From: an uncultured Hellea sp.
GTDB taxonomy: Bacteria > Pseudomonadota > Alphaproteobacteria > Caulobacterales > Maricaulaceae
Length of the DNA stretch: 64,000 nt
NCBI GenBank assembly: GCA_938007935.1
Contig: CALLMD010000010.1
Span: 265,176-329,175 of the forward strand
Reading direction: 5' to 3'
The notes under the pieces are model-generated. The model was not told where the DNA came from and did not search any database. It worked only from the letters and a program-made list of their open reading frames with translations. The position numbers and the translations under genes are program-made. This document shows, one piece after another, positions 1 to 8,554 of the stretch. The stretch's first letter is position 1; the number at the start of each line of letters is the position of its first letter.

Positions 1-179
1 TGAACAGTTTCTTTCCAGGGCTGAATGGGAATGGCCGCATCTGGTTTATAGGCGGGTTGCGCCGTAATTATTTCGACATCATGCCCCGCATCAACAAACC
101 ACTTGGACATATCCCGAAGCATAGAGGCATAAGGCGGCGTATCAGGCCAGAAGTAGCGATAAACGATTGTTATCTTCAT
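1..179 (-). CDS. Glycosyltransferase family 4 (WbuB-like), N-terminal fragment
   Basis: Only the first 59 codons are inside the window; the gene runs off the left edge. The start ATG is at 179-177 and the protein begins MKITIVYRYFWPDTPPYASM, followed by an 'AGHDVEIITAQPAY' strand-turn. This is the usual N-terminal Rossmann half of GT-B glycosyltransferases, where the first strand is followed by a 'GHDVxxxT' motif. It starts 5 bp after fnlC ends, so it should be the next gene of the same operon. In other organisms the fnlABC set is followed by an L-FucNAc transferase (WbuB type), which makes that a reasonable guess at the donor. The family call is firm; the sugar specificity is inference from context. 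Confidence 0.8.
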   Translation of the reverse strand, partial: MKITIVYRYFWPDTPPYASMLRDMSKWFVDAGHDVEIITAQPAYKPDAAIPIQPWKETV

Positions 180-184
180 GCTTG

Positions 185-1327
185 TTAATCACGAATATCC
201 AGGCCGTGCCATCTTGCGCTAAGCCCTGCTGTTCCCAAAATAAGGCGGACAACCCGCTGGGATGTATTTGTGATTTGATAATCAGCAGGTACATCAGCAA
301 TCACGCCGCCATCATAACTCGTTATCGCTTCTTTTACGCCAAGTGAAATTGTTCGCGCCTTTAGGCCTGTGATAATTATCGCGCCTGTATCCATGGCTTC
401 AGGCCTCTCCAACGCATTACGAATGGTTACAGCAGGAAATCCAAGCATTGAACTTTCCTCGGAAATAGTACCTGAATCAGAAATAACGCAGCGCGCTTCC
501 GTTTGAAGTTTATTATAATCGTGAAAGCCAAAGGGCTTAAGAAAGCGCATAGATTTTGGAATGTCTATTTTGAATTCTTCTAATTTTTTTCGAGTCCGAG
601 GATGTGTTGAGACAATTGTTTCAATTCCGTATTCTTCAGATAGGCTTTTTATTGCAGTCACGATTTCAGCAAGATTATCTGGATTATCTACATTTTCTTC
701 ACGGTGAAACGAAGCCAGAAAATACTCATTCTTTTTCAAGGATAGTTTTGAGAGAATATCGCTTTTATCAATATCAGGCTTATAACGGTTAAGGACTTCC
801 CGCATAGGCGAACCCGTTACATAGATACGGCGATGCGGCAAACCTTCTGATAAAAGATGACGCCTTGCATGTTCAGTATAGCAAAGGTTAAAGTCTGATA
901 TATGATCCACAAGCCGGCGGTTTAATTCCTCTGGTACATTAAAATCAAAACATCTGTTCCCTGCTTCCATGTGATAGACAGGAACTTTATTTTTACGTGC
1001 CGGCAAAGCCGCAATGCATGAATTGGTATCGCCAAGCAATAAAAGCGCTTCAGGCTTTTCTTTGCGAATGACCTTATCAACTTCGATGATAACAGTGCCA
1101 ATTGTTTCAGACGCCGTTGATCCTGCCGCATTTAAAAAATAATCTGGTTTTCCAAGACCTAAATCTTCAAAAAAGACTTCATTTAATTCATAATCGTAAT
1201 TCTGACCTGTGTGAACAATCACAGTCTCAGCAACCTCACGCAAAGCGTGAATTGTGCAAGCCTGACGAATCCATTCTGGGCGCGTCCCTGCAACCACCAT
1301 AACTTTTAACTTGTTAAAGGTACTCAT
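185..1327 (-). CDS. fnlC: UDP-GlcNAc 2-epimerase family enzyme, last step to UDP-L-FucNAc (FnlC/WbjD/Cap5G)
   Basis: A 380-aa non-hydrolysing UDP-GlcNAc-2-epimerase-type protein with a GT-B fold. The sequence shows the N-terminal VAGTRPEWIRQA motif (about residues 12-23), HTGQNYDYELNEVFF, the LGDTNSCIAA segment, the HMEAGNR loop and a C-terminal SDSGTISEESSMLG nucleotide-binding motif. In the fnlABC pathway this enzyme inverts C2 of UDP-N-acetyl-L-pneumosamine to give UDP-N-acetyl-L-fucosamine for O-antigen or capsule. Its start overlaps the end of fnlB by 4 bp, as expected for translational coupling. Taken alone it could be WecB (UDP-ManNAc synthesis), but the adjoining fnlA and fnlB make FnlC the better call. 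Confidence 0.88.
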   Translation of the reverse strand: MSTFNKLKVMVVAGTRPEWIRQACTIHALREVAETVIVHTGQNYDYELNEVFFEDLGLGKPDYFLNAAGSTASETIGTVIIEVDKVIRKEKPEALLLLGDTNSCIAALPARKNKVPVYHMEAGNRCFDFNVPEELNRRLVDHISDFNLCYTEHARRHLLSEGLPHRRIYVTGSPMREVLNRYKPDIDKSDILSKLSLKKNEYFLASFHREENVDNPDNLAEIVTAIKSLSEEYGIETIVSTHPRTRKKLEEFKIDIPKSMRFLKPFGFHDYNKLQTEARCVISDSGTISEESSMLGFPAVTIRNALERPEAMDTGAIIITGLKARTISLGVKEAITSYDGGVIADVPADYQITNTSQRVVRLILGTAGLSARWHGLDIRD

Positions 1328-2442
1328 ACGGCCTCGCTATATGTGTCAGTATTCTTCGGATCAAAAAAGTCATGACTCCAAAAAAGTGTCAAAAGCTCAG
1401 TGCTTCCCGTGTTTTTTATATTATGAGTGTGAAGGGGAGGCATATCGATAATACAAGGCTCATCTCCCTTAACATGATACTCCATAACTTTATCACTAAA
1501 TATATTTCGAACACGAATAAGCGCTTCACCTGAGACAACAATGAAACGTTCAATTTTATCAAAATGGAAATGATCACCGCGAACTACGCCTGGAACTGTT
1601 GTCGAAAAAGATGTTTGACCTGGGTTTTCGGCTCTAACACATTCAAAGAATGATCCGCGCGCATCAGCATGGCGAACTAAAGGCATTGGGAAATGCGCCT
1701 CAAACATACGAGAGCGTAAGCTATTAAAAAGCCTCAAATCAAAAGGGTCACGAATATCTGGTAATATTGACTTGGAATAAAGGTCGTAAAAACTCTGCAA
1801 CTTATCCGCCACGGTCTGCACGCTGGACTCAGCGCCCTCAACGCGTATCTCACCCTCTGACTCATTACGAATGACGTCTGCTACTAAGTCCGCTACCTGG
1901 TTGTAGTGAAGCAAAGTAACCTTTGAATCATTGTGAATTGTAAGCGGCTTTCCCTCAACAATTTGATCACAAAATGTGCCAATAAAATTATTATAATACG
2001 GCCTAGAAAGATCTCCAAAAAGATTCGGAAGAACCAAGCTAGCAAACAGATTACAATTTGATTTAGCAAACTCCTCTAGACGCTCACCAACTTTACGCTT
2101 CACCTGACCATAAATTGACTCATTGTCGATTTGAATTGTCGAAGCATAAATTATATGAGGTTTTTTTGAGATTGATTTACACGCCTCAATCATTTTTTCA
2201 GCAATCTCCAAATTTCCTGCTTCAACGTCTTCATCATTCCCGCGGTTTACACCTGCAAGATGTAAGACAATATCGGCATCCTTTACAGACTGCTCAAGTG
2301 CAACTGGATCGTTAAAGATGTCACGATTAATCGCAATAACCTCATAGCCATGATGATACTTCAAACGCGCATGACTATGCTGGCCGAGCTGGCCTGCCGC
2401 ACCTGTAATCGCGATTTTTCTAGGAGTATCTGATGTTCTCAT
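1324..2442 (-). CDS. fnlB: UDP-FucNAc pathway 3-epimerase/4-reductase with C-terminal cupin (FnlB/WbjC/Cap5F)
   Basis: A 372-aa two-domain protein. The N-terminal Rossmann domain begins with AITGAAGQLGQ (TGxxGxxG, about residues 12-22) and carries a YxxxK active-site pair in SIYGQVKRK. From about residue 255 a cupin follows (PLVRHADARGSFFECVRAEN, then GVVRGDHFHFDKIERFIVVSG), the dTDP-sugar-epimerase type of fold. This architecture is that of Cap5F/WbjC. The cupin does C3 epimerisation and the short-chain reductase domain reduces the 4-keto sugar, giving UDP-N-acetyl-L-pneumosamine. It lies 44 bp downstream of fnlA and overlaps fnlC by 4 bp. Confidence 0.9.
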   Translation of the reverse strand: MRTSDTPRKIAITGAAGQLGQHSHARLKYHHGYEVIAINRDIFNDPVALEQSVKDADIVLHLAGVNRGNDEDVEAGNLEIAEKMIEACKSISKKPHIIYASTIQIDNESIYGQVKRKVGERLEEFAKSNCNLFASLVLPNLFGDLSRPYYNNFIGTFCDQIVEGKPLTIHNDSKVTLLHYNQVADLVADVIRNESEGEIRVEGAESSVQTVADKLQSFYDLYSKSILPDIRDPFDLRLFNSLRSRMFEAHFPMPLVRHADARGSFFECVRAENPGQTSFSTTVPGVVRGDHFHFDKIERFIVVSGEALIRVRNIFSDKVMEYHVKGDEPCIIDMPPLHTHNIKNTGSTELLTLFWSHDFFDPKNTDTYSEAV

Positions 2443-2486
2443 TTGATTAAACTATTGCCTAAAAGCCTAGCTTTCCACCAACGCCT

Positions 2487-3518
2487 TTATTTGTTTTTCC
2501 ATAATTCTAATTCTGCCTGTACTTGAGGCAGAGAGAGTAGAAGGGTTTTGACACCGTTTATATCCAACCGTTCTGTATTGTGAGAATGGTAATCCTCATA
2601 CGTCACAGCTTTAGTATCCCCTTCACTAAAATAGGACTTATAATTTAGGTCCCGATGATCAAGACGAATCCTGAAATAGTCACCCATATCTTCTGAATTT
2701 GAAAGTTCTTGCGAGCTTGCAAGAGTCTCATATAATTTTTCGGCATGTCGCCATCCAATAATTTCGGTGGGATGATCAGGAACATCAAATAAGGATTTAA
2801 TAGCTTCAACTAAATCTAGTATTGTCGAAGCGGCGGCTTTTTTAATAAACAAATCGCCCTGATTAGCATGCTCAAATGCATATTGTACCAAGGCCACTGA
2901 ATCGCGTAATGGCATGAGAAACCGAGTCATTGTTGGTTCAGTTATGGTGATCGGCTGTCCGGTTTTTATTTGCTTAATAAATAATGGGATTACAGAACCA
3001 CGGGAATACATCACATTACCATAGCGTACGCAAGAAATAGTCGTTTTTGCGTCACGACCTAAATCTCTCGCCGCAGCTTGTGCAACCTTCTCCATCATAG
3101 CCTTTGAAATTCCCATCGCATTTACAGGAAAAACGGCCTTGTCGGTTGAGAGGCAGACCAAACTTTTCACAGAGTTTGATACGGCCGATCTGACCACGTT
3201 TTCAGATCCTATAATATTCGTCCTAACAGCTTCTAGTGGAAAAAACTCACAGGATGGCACCTGTTTAAGCGCTGCCGCATGGAAGACACATTCCACGCCT
3301 GCCATTGCTCTATCAACACTCTGGAGATCACGTATATCTCCGATGTAATATCTGACTCTATCGTCTCGAAGCTCATTTCGTAACGCGTCTTGTTTCTCTT
3401 CATCACGGCTTAAAATTCGAAGTTCAGGCACACCTGCTTCAAGCAGTTTACGCAGCATTGTTTTACCGAAAGACCCCGTCCCTCCAGTAATTAATACAGA
3501 TTTTGTTTTTGATCCCAT
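2487..3518 (-). CDS. fnlA: UDP-GlcNAc 4,6-dehydratase/5-epimerase (FnlA/WbjB/Cap5E)
   Basis: A 343-aa extended short-chain dehydrogenase that starts UDP-L-FucNAc synthesis from UDP-GlcNAc. The NAD(P) motif ITGGTGSFG is at about residues 10-18. The STDKAVFPVNAMGISK segment carries the MxxxK variant of the usual YxxxK pair that marks the FlaA1/CapD/WbjB branch. The C-terminal part (HAEKLYETLASSQE and the DYFRIRLDHRDLNY region) also matches FnlA-type enzymes. It is the first gene of the minus-strand fnlA-fnlB-fnlC-glycosyltransferase run, with a 157-bp upstream gap that probably holds the promoter. Pathway placement relies on all three enzymes being present in order. Confidence 0.9.
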   Translation of the reverse strand: MGSKTKSVLITGGTGSFGKTMLRKLLEAGVPELRILSRDEEKQDALRNELRDDRVRYYIGDIRDLQSVDRAMAGVECVFHAAALKQVPSCEFFPLEAVRTNIIGSENVVRSAVSNSVKSLVCLSTDKAVFPVNAMGISKAMMEKVAQAAARDLGRDAKTTISCVRYGNVMYSRGSVIPLFIKQIKTGQPITITEPTMTRFLMPLRDSVALVQYAFEHANQGDLFIKKAAASTILDLVEAIKSLFDVPDHPTEIIGWRHAEKLYETLASSQELSNSEDMGDYFRIRLDHRDLNYKSYFSEGDTKAVTYEDYHSHNTERLDINGVKTLLLSLPQVQAELELWKNK

Positions 3519-3675
3519 AACCCTATGACTTACTTATATTGCTTAAGCGTCTAAAAAGAATTTTCCGCTTGAAATATGGCCCCTTTAATTCAGCGGCCTT
3601 ATAGGGATGGGGGTCAAAGATTGTCAACCGAACATACCATCATAGACTCATTCACTTTTGGAAGCCAAAAAGTAA

Positions 3676-4740
3676 TTATCGCGTGGAAATTCTACCATTG
3701 GAAAGTTTTTCAATAAACTCTCCACTGTGAGGATAAGCAGCTAGCGCGCTTTCAAGATGAACTGTGTCTTCAGCTGTCAAAATTGACGAGATGTTCAGAG
3801 CTCTTTCGACTTGCGCTGGTTTACTCCCAAGAACCATAGGATGAAGGGTTTGGAATATTTTTGATAATGTCGATTTTTTATTCTTTTTTTGAGTAAATAC
3901 AGGCGCAGAATTTTGATATGTTTCGTGAAAAGCCTCTATTCCATTTTGAGCCATCAACCAACTTGTGACGAGATATATATGATAGTCATCTATTTGTGCC
4001 GCGCTTTTCAAGTTATTATCTTTTGGGAGGTTAATATCTATGGAATCACGCCCAGTCCGGCAATATTCAATCCATATTTTCGGGGCTTGATGGCCGAGAA
4101 ACGAAAAACAAAGGCAAACTTCAGATAGTAAATCATGATCACTATCTAAATAGGCCAACATGCCGATATGAGTAAGTGAATCGAATATGTCTTCGCTAAA
4201 GTAATGCTCTTCTTTGCCAAAATTAGTCGCATAAAATATCAAATGCGTGAATTCATAGAAAAGTGGGCGATTAAATTTTAGGAACCTTTCTGAGCGCTCT
4301 AGAAAACCAGAAATACGTTTATCTAAAGAGGCGCGATCATCCGTTTCATAGCTAGGAACCCTGCCTCTACGCGATAGGAGATTGATAATTTCCATGCGGC
4401 GTGTATCGGATGTATCATAGGCATAAAGATCATTTTGGAGCACGAAATCAATCAAAACCTCACCTTTGCGCCCGTGCATTCCAAGGTCTTCTAAATCTAG
4501 CGCAATTGCTAAGAAAAACCTGAAAAAGGGCGGGTAAAGTTCACAAAATTTATCAATTTTAGAATACAGCTCTTCGTATAAAGCCAAAGAGCTTGAACTC
4601 AAAGTCAGTTCTGAGTTAAGGGCAATAGAGAGAAGCTCCCCATTCTCTTTTAAAAACGATATGTTGAGGCCTTTATTGCGATTAGATGCAAAAGCCCTGA
4701 CACAATCGTACGGTAAGTATTGAATGGGGAGATTCATCAT
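3676..4740 (-). CDS. Uncharacterised 354-aa protein coupled to the small secreted protein
   Basis: I do not recognise this family. The protein is soluble-looking: no signal peptide and no clear transmembrane segment, rich in helices with aromatic patches (YPPFFRFFLAIALDLEDLG at about 68-86) and a conserved-looking DLYAYDTSDTRRMEIINLL segment. A Lys-rich linker lies near residue 290. It starts with two consecutive ATG codons. The preceding gene's TAG is separated from the first ATG by one base (TAG-G-ATG-ATG), so translation is almost certainly coupled. The partner is an exported 91-aa protein, and a membrane-anchored winged-helix regulator lies upstream on the same strand. A role in maturing or handling the small protein is possible but is inference only. 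Confidence 0.7.
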   Translation of the reverse strand: MMNLPIQYLPYDCVRAFASNRNKGLNISFLKENGELLSIALNSELTLSSSSLALYEELYSKIDKFCELYPPFFRFFLAIALDLEDLGMHGRKGEVLIDFVLQNDLYAYDTSDTRRMEIINLLSRRGRVPSYETDDRASLDKRISGFLERSERFLKFNRPLFYEFTHLIFYATNFGKEEHYFSEDIFDSLTHIGMLAYLDSDHDLLSEVCLCFSFLGHQAPKIWIEYCRTGRDSIDINLPKDNNLKSAAQIDDYHIYLVTSWLMAQNGIEAFHETYQNSAPVFTQKKNKKSTLSKIFQTLHPMVLGSKPAQVERALNISSILTAEDTVHLESALAAYPHSGEFIEKLSNGRISTR

Positions 4741-4741
4741 C

Positions 4742-5017
4742 CTAGTAGTCTGTTACCCAGCGTACAGAAGGAACTTCTGCACCACCCTTACCGGTATATA
4801 AATCGCATTGCTCTAAACTGCTTAAATGTGCCTTTGAGCTTGCAACATAATCACCTTGGTAAAAATCACTTGCTTCAGCAAAAGCGAATTCCATTGGGGC
4901 TTTCATCTCAGCAGATGGAGTCATTACCTGCGTGTTTAGCGTAGCCTGGTCGGCAGACGCGCCGGTAGAGAGGCCAAGAGCAAGTGCTACGGCCGTTGTT
5001 ATCATTAATGGTTTCAT
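4742..5017 (-). CDS. Small secreted protein (91 aa)
   Basis: A 91-aa protein with a textbook Sec signal peptide: MKPLMITTAVALALGLSTGASA, then a predicted cut after ASA (22/23). The mature part is about 69 residues, acidic and aromatic, with a single Cys (EQCDLYTGKGG), and ends in VRWVTDY. A good ribosome site (GGAAAG) lies just before the ATG. It sits between a membrane-bound regulator (gap 86 bp) and the 354-aa gene, which starts 1 bp after its stop. No known family came to mind. It may be an exported effector, an envelope stress product or a precursor peptide. The signal peptide and the coupling are seen; the function is unknown. Confidence 0.75.
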   Translation of the reverse strand: MKPLMITTAVALALGLSTGASADQATLNTQVMTPSAEMKAPMEFAFAEASDFYQGDYVASSKAHLSSLEQCDLYTGKGGAEVPSVRWVTDY

Positions 5018-5103
5018 GTTTCTTTCCTTTCATGTGGAATCACACAAAAGCAGAAATACAACTTAAAGTAAAGATAAAATTATCAATAATCGTAAAAGTT
5101 GTC

Positions 5104-6720
5104 TTAATACACCATTAGCGCCGCCGATATTGCTGGTTCAAACCCCATATTTTCAATAAATGCCTGTCTCTCCGGCAATTCAAGTAAGTTAAAGTCAATT
5201 AAATTATTAGTCGTACGGTCAGTCCAATCAGCATTATTATATTTCAATGCACAGGCATGAACGATTAAATTAGAGACTTTTGAATGCTCAGAATATGCAT
5301 TTAAACAATTTTTCCAACCCAGAGAACTATTCTCAGATAAGAGAGCAAATGCAGCCTCGACTTGATAGACGGAATTATCTTGATCCGACATAAGCCGTTT
5401 AACTTTACCCATCACGTCAATGGCCTTCTCCCATTCCCCAAGCATAAATCCTGAATATCTTGCAATATCTAGTAAAACGAGAGGATGAGATGTGTATGTT
5501 TTTTCTGCACGCAGCAAAGTTTCTTTAATTTGCTGAACATTGTAATCTTTTCGGACAGAATCATACATGATTTTCGCTGCTGTCGTTTCAGGACTTTGCT
5601 GCCAATTCTCTCCGATATCATTAAGAATCATTTCTGCCTGCTTAAAAGCATCTTCGCTGTCAGCAACACGGTTTCCCTGTACTTGCTCTAAATAGCTAGC
5701 CGCAAGCGCGCCCAAATTTTCAAGTGATGAACTTCCTTTTGCATGGGCCGTTTTCAAACACTCAAACGCTTCATAATAATCCTCGTCCGTATCGGAGGCA
5801 AAAGAGTCATACATTTTAACTAAACAGCTATAATCTTCCAAATGAGCATGATTATTCCAGCTTTGGCTCACAGCATCACGATGAACCACACCGCTTGGCT
5901 GCAGAAGGTCATTCGTGATTCTCGCAAGCGTATAATAAAGCTCACCATCTTTTGCTATCGCCGACGGCGCACTTCCTGATAAATCGCCTATACCCACGAT
6001 CTTACCACTCGCCTGCGATGTGATTGAAAGACTACCTTGGAAGCCTTCATCGCGTTCAAAAAGAGCATAAGTCAGTTTATATCCAGGCACTTGGGAAGTG
6101 CCACAGGCCTCGACATTTCTAACACTATTGAAATGTTTAAATTGCGATGCTGCGCCCGACACAACTTGATGAACATATTGAGATAAATCAGTGTCATCTG
6201 CTGGCGCGGCTATTTCCAAATTTGGCATTACTATAGAGCAATCTTCGCCTTTGTTTTTGGTTGTTATCGCGCCAGTAAAAATGAAAATTATGGCAGCAAT
6301 GCTAGCCATGAGTGCGCCGCCTAATAAGCGATTTTTACCGCGCCCCGTATTAGCGATAGTATCGACTAATTCATGAGGCTTATTTGACCGGGCTTCAGCA
6401 ATTTTCAGCAAATAGCTAGATTTTGGGAGCTCTATTTTTAGCGGCTCTGATTGCTCGTTAAAACTCTCAAGATTTGCGCGAAGCCGATGCATTTCAACTC
6501 GCACAATACTGTCCTTCTTGGTATTGAAATCACCATTCCTACCAAAGACTTTTGCAGCAATATCCTTTGTAGTGATGTCAGGCCTAGTCTCATCAAAGCT
6601 GTAATCTAAAAGATATTTGAAAAGCGCAGATTGATTTTTTGACGAGCCAAGAACGCCGCTTTCAATCACAGCCTCCCATATATCGGATTTTGAAATCCCG
6701 ACTTCGTTTTTATAAGTCAT
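5104..6720 (-). CDS. Membrane-anchored winged-helix transcription regulator with periplasmic TPR-like domain
   Basis: A 538-aa protein with ToxR/CadC-like topology. Residues about 30-107 form a winged-helix domain whose DIAAKVFGRNGDFNTKKDSI and VRVEMHRLRANLESF stretches, ending in an IELPKSSY wing, match the DNA-binding domain common in TPR-containing regulators of Acidobacteria and Proteobacteria. A single transmembrane helix follows at about 132-152 (LLGGALMASIAAIIFIFTGA). The remaining ~380 residues lie on the outer side and are helical, with tetratricopeptide-like pairs. It therefore probably binds DNA directly in response to an envelope signal. No sensor ligand can be named. The obvious target is the downstream small secreted protein and 354-aa gene on the same strand. 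Confidence 0.8.
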   Translation of the reverse strand: MTYKNEVGISKSDIWEAVIESGVLGSSKNQSALFKYLLDYSFDETRPDITTKDIAAKVFGRNGDFNTKKDSIVRVEMHRLRANLESFNEQSEPLKIELPKSSYLLKIAEARSNKPHELVDTIANTGRGKNRLLGGALMASIAAIIFIFTGAITTKNKGEDCSIVMPNLEIAAPADDTDLSQYVHQVVSGAASQFKHFNSVRNVEACGTSQVPGYKLTYALFERDEGFQGSLSITSQASGKIVGIGDLSGSAPSAIAKDGELYYTLARITNDLLQPSGVVHRDAVSQSWNNHAHLEDYSCLVKMYDSFASDTDEDYYEAFECLKTAHAKGSSSLENLGALAASYLEQVQGNRVADSEDAFKQAEMILNDIGENWQQSPETTAAKIMYDSVRKDYNVQQIKETLLRAEKTYTSHPLVLLDIARYSGFMLGEWEKAIDVMGKVKRLMSDQDNSVYQVEAAFALLSENSSLGWKNCLNAYSEHSKVSNLIVHACALKYNNADWTDRTTNNLIDFNLLELPERQAFIENMGFEPAISAALMVY

Positions 6721-6818
6721 TAATCATCCCATGAACCCATTTTGTGGTTCAAAGATTACTTTAGACGCAGATTTTACATTCCACAAATTATTTAGCCATT
6801 CGCCAGAATATTAAAACT

Positions 6819-7361
6819 TTAAACGCCCAAAAGCGGGTAACTCGCCTCGATTTGGTAAAAATTAGGTCCCTTAGTTTTTTTATGACTAGAAAAAAGAAAG
6901 AACTCATCAACCAAAAACGGCTTACAATTAAAGTTTGCCCGCCGCTTTTCAAAATCAATAATCCGATTTATCGGAGCATTACGTCTTAGATAAGCTAGCG
7001 TGACATGCGGCTTGTAATTTCGGGCCTCAACATCAATGCCGGCGCGCCTCGCCGCATGCTTTGCATATTGATGTAATTTCAATAAATCAGCAGACTCGTT
7101 AACGCCCAGCCAAATTGCATGAGGTTCAGATTTTCCAAAATGCCCGGCCCCGCCAAGGGAGAGTTTAAAACTTGAAAATGGCTTTCGCGCCAGTTCCATA
7201 TCCAAGACTTCCGCTAAGTCATTCCCTACCTCTCCATAATAAGCGAGCGTGATATGCAGCTTATCTGGATCAGACCACCGTGCGCCAGAGACACCTTTTT
7301 GTATCCTCTCGATTTGCGCAGTCAAATGAGGCGGAATTTTTATGGCTGTAAATAGCTTCAT
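6819..7361 (-). CDS. thpR: RNA 2',3'-cyclic phosphodiesterase (ThpR/LigT family)
   Basis: A 180-aa 2H-phosphoesterase. Both catalytic HxT motifs are present, HIT at about residues 36-38 (DKLHITLAYYGEV) and HVT at about 119-121 (YKPHVTLAYLRR), with the spacing typical of ThpR. The start MKLFTAIKIP at 7361 is preferred, because the frame stays open upstream into the reductase gene but that extension has no family resemblance. The enzyme opens 2',3'-cyclic phosphate RNA ends to 2'-phosphates in vitro; its cellular role is poorly defined. It lies 31 bp downstream of the Tas-like gene on the same strand, perhaps in one transcript. Confidence 0.9.
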   Translation of the reverse strand: MKLFTAIKIPPHLTAQIERIQKGVSGARWSDPDKLHITLAYYGEVGNDLAEVLDMELARKPFSSFKLSLGGAGHFGKSEPHAIWLGVNESADLLKLHQYAKHAARRAGIDVEARNYKPHVTLAYLRRNAPINRIIDFEKRRANFNCKPFLVDEFFLFSSHKKTKGPNFYQIEASYPLLGV

Positions 7362-7392
7362 GGAGACTAGCCTTATGCACAAGCACAAAGAT

Positions 7393-8436
7393 TTAGCGCC
7401 CCGCAGGGCAGCGATAAGTTTTATGTATCCGGTGCGCTTCTTTTTCCATCTCTTTTGTCCATGAGATGTCATGCGCGTCAATATTCTCGGTGAGCTGGTC
7501 CATTGTGGTTGCGCCTATAATGCTTGACGTCACAAACTCACGGCTCTCCGCAAATTTGAGCGCAAATTGCGTTGGTGTTATCCCAAGTGCCTTGGCTGTT
7601 TTATTACAGTCCAGCCAGGCTTCTTTGGAATCCCAATAAGCCCCCATAAAGCTCTCAAACAAAGCCCCACGCGAACCTTTAGGTGAGGTTCCAGCATCGT
7701 ATTTGCCTGTCAAAAACCCCATCGCCAGAGGTGAGTAAGCCAAGAGGCCAACTTGTTCGCGCATAGCAATTTCCGCGAGGTCATAATCGAAACGCCGCGC
7801 AATAAGACTATAAACACATTGGTTAGAAACAATACGCGGCCAATTATTTTTCGTAGCAAGTTCCAAATACTTCATTGTGGCCCAGCCAAACTCATTGGAG
7901 ACCCCGATATGGCGAATATTTCCTTTTTCAACATGACGGTTCAGGGCGCCAAGAATATCCTCAAATGGTACCATGTCATTCGCATTATAATCTTGATAGC
8001 TATGAAAGCCGAAAGGCGGGATTGCACGATCTGGCCAATGCAATTGATAGAGATCTATATAATCAGTATTTAGACGCTTAAGCGATTTTACTATGGCTTC
8101 ATCAATTTGCGCGGGGGTATGACGCGTCATCTCAGCATTATCGCGGCACCACGCCATACCTGAACGGCCTGTTAACTTGGTCGCGAGCACATATTTATCA
8201 CGGTTTTTCCGTGCTTTTATCCAATTGCCAATATAGCTTTCTGTCCGCCCCTGTGTTTCGGCTTTACCCGGGATCGGATACATTTCCGCTGTATCAATGA
8301 AATTAATCCCGCGGCCAATGGCATAATCGAGCTGTTCATGAGCCTCGACTTCTGTATTTTGCTGCCCCCAAGTCATCGTCCCAAGGCAAATTGACGTCAC
8401 TTTAATACCTGTACGCCCGAGATTTCGAAGTTCCAT
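7393..8436 (-). CDS. tas: Aldo/keto reductase, Tas family
   Basis: A 347-aa NADPH-dependent aldo/keto reductase. The catalytic tetrad can be read as Asp48 and Tyr53 (FIDTAEMYP), Lys87 (LATKLTG) and His133 (LYQLHWP). The C-terminal SSIIGATTMDQLTENI loop is the cofactor-phosphate site. The sequence follows E. coli Tas closely in segments such as AEMYPIPGKAETQGRTESYI and RHIGVSNEFGWATMKYL, so it belongs to that subgroup. Tas was named for tyrosine-auxotroph suppression; its natural substrate is unclear. It is divergent from the BI-1 gene, with about 118 bp between their starts. Confidence 0.9.
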   Translation of the reverse strand: MELRNLGRTGIKVTSICLGTMTWGQQNTEVEAHEQLDYAIGRGINFIDTAEMYPIPGKAETQGRTESYIGNWIKARKNRDKYVLATKLTGRSGMAWCRDNAEMTRHTPAQIDEAIVKSLKRLNTDYIDLYQLHWPDRAIPPFGFHSYQDYNANDMVPFEDILGALNRHVEKGNIRHIGVSNEFGWATMKYLELATKNNWPRIVSNQCVYSLIARRFDYDLAEIAMREQVGLLAYSPLAMGFLTGKYDAGTSPKGSRGALFESFMGAYWDSKEAWLDCNKTAKALGITPTQFALKFAESREFVTSSIIGATTMDQLTENIDAHDISWTKEMEKEAHRIHKTYRCPAGR

Positions 8437-8554
8437 TTCTTAAGTCCTTATCAATTATTTTAACCCTATGCGGGTAACCCTTGGAATTTGCCGTTAAATG
8501 GCTTATATAGAGTGCAGTGGTCCTGAAAAGGATTTTTGATTTATGGAGCGTTTT

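Noticed and set aside
5135..5146. GGTTCAAACCCC, resembling a tRNA T-arm
   Set aside because: It lies inside the coding sequence of the winged-helix/TPR regulator, and no acceptor, D-arm or anticodon arm could be found around it.
7362..7481. N-terminal extension of ThpR into the Tas-like gene
   Set aside because: The 40 added residues have no homology, and the MKLFTAIKIP start matches the family's N-terminus.
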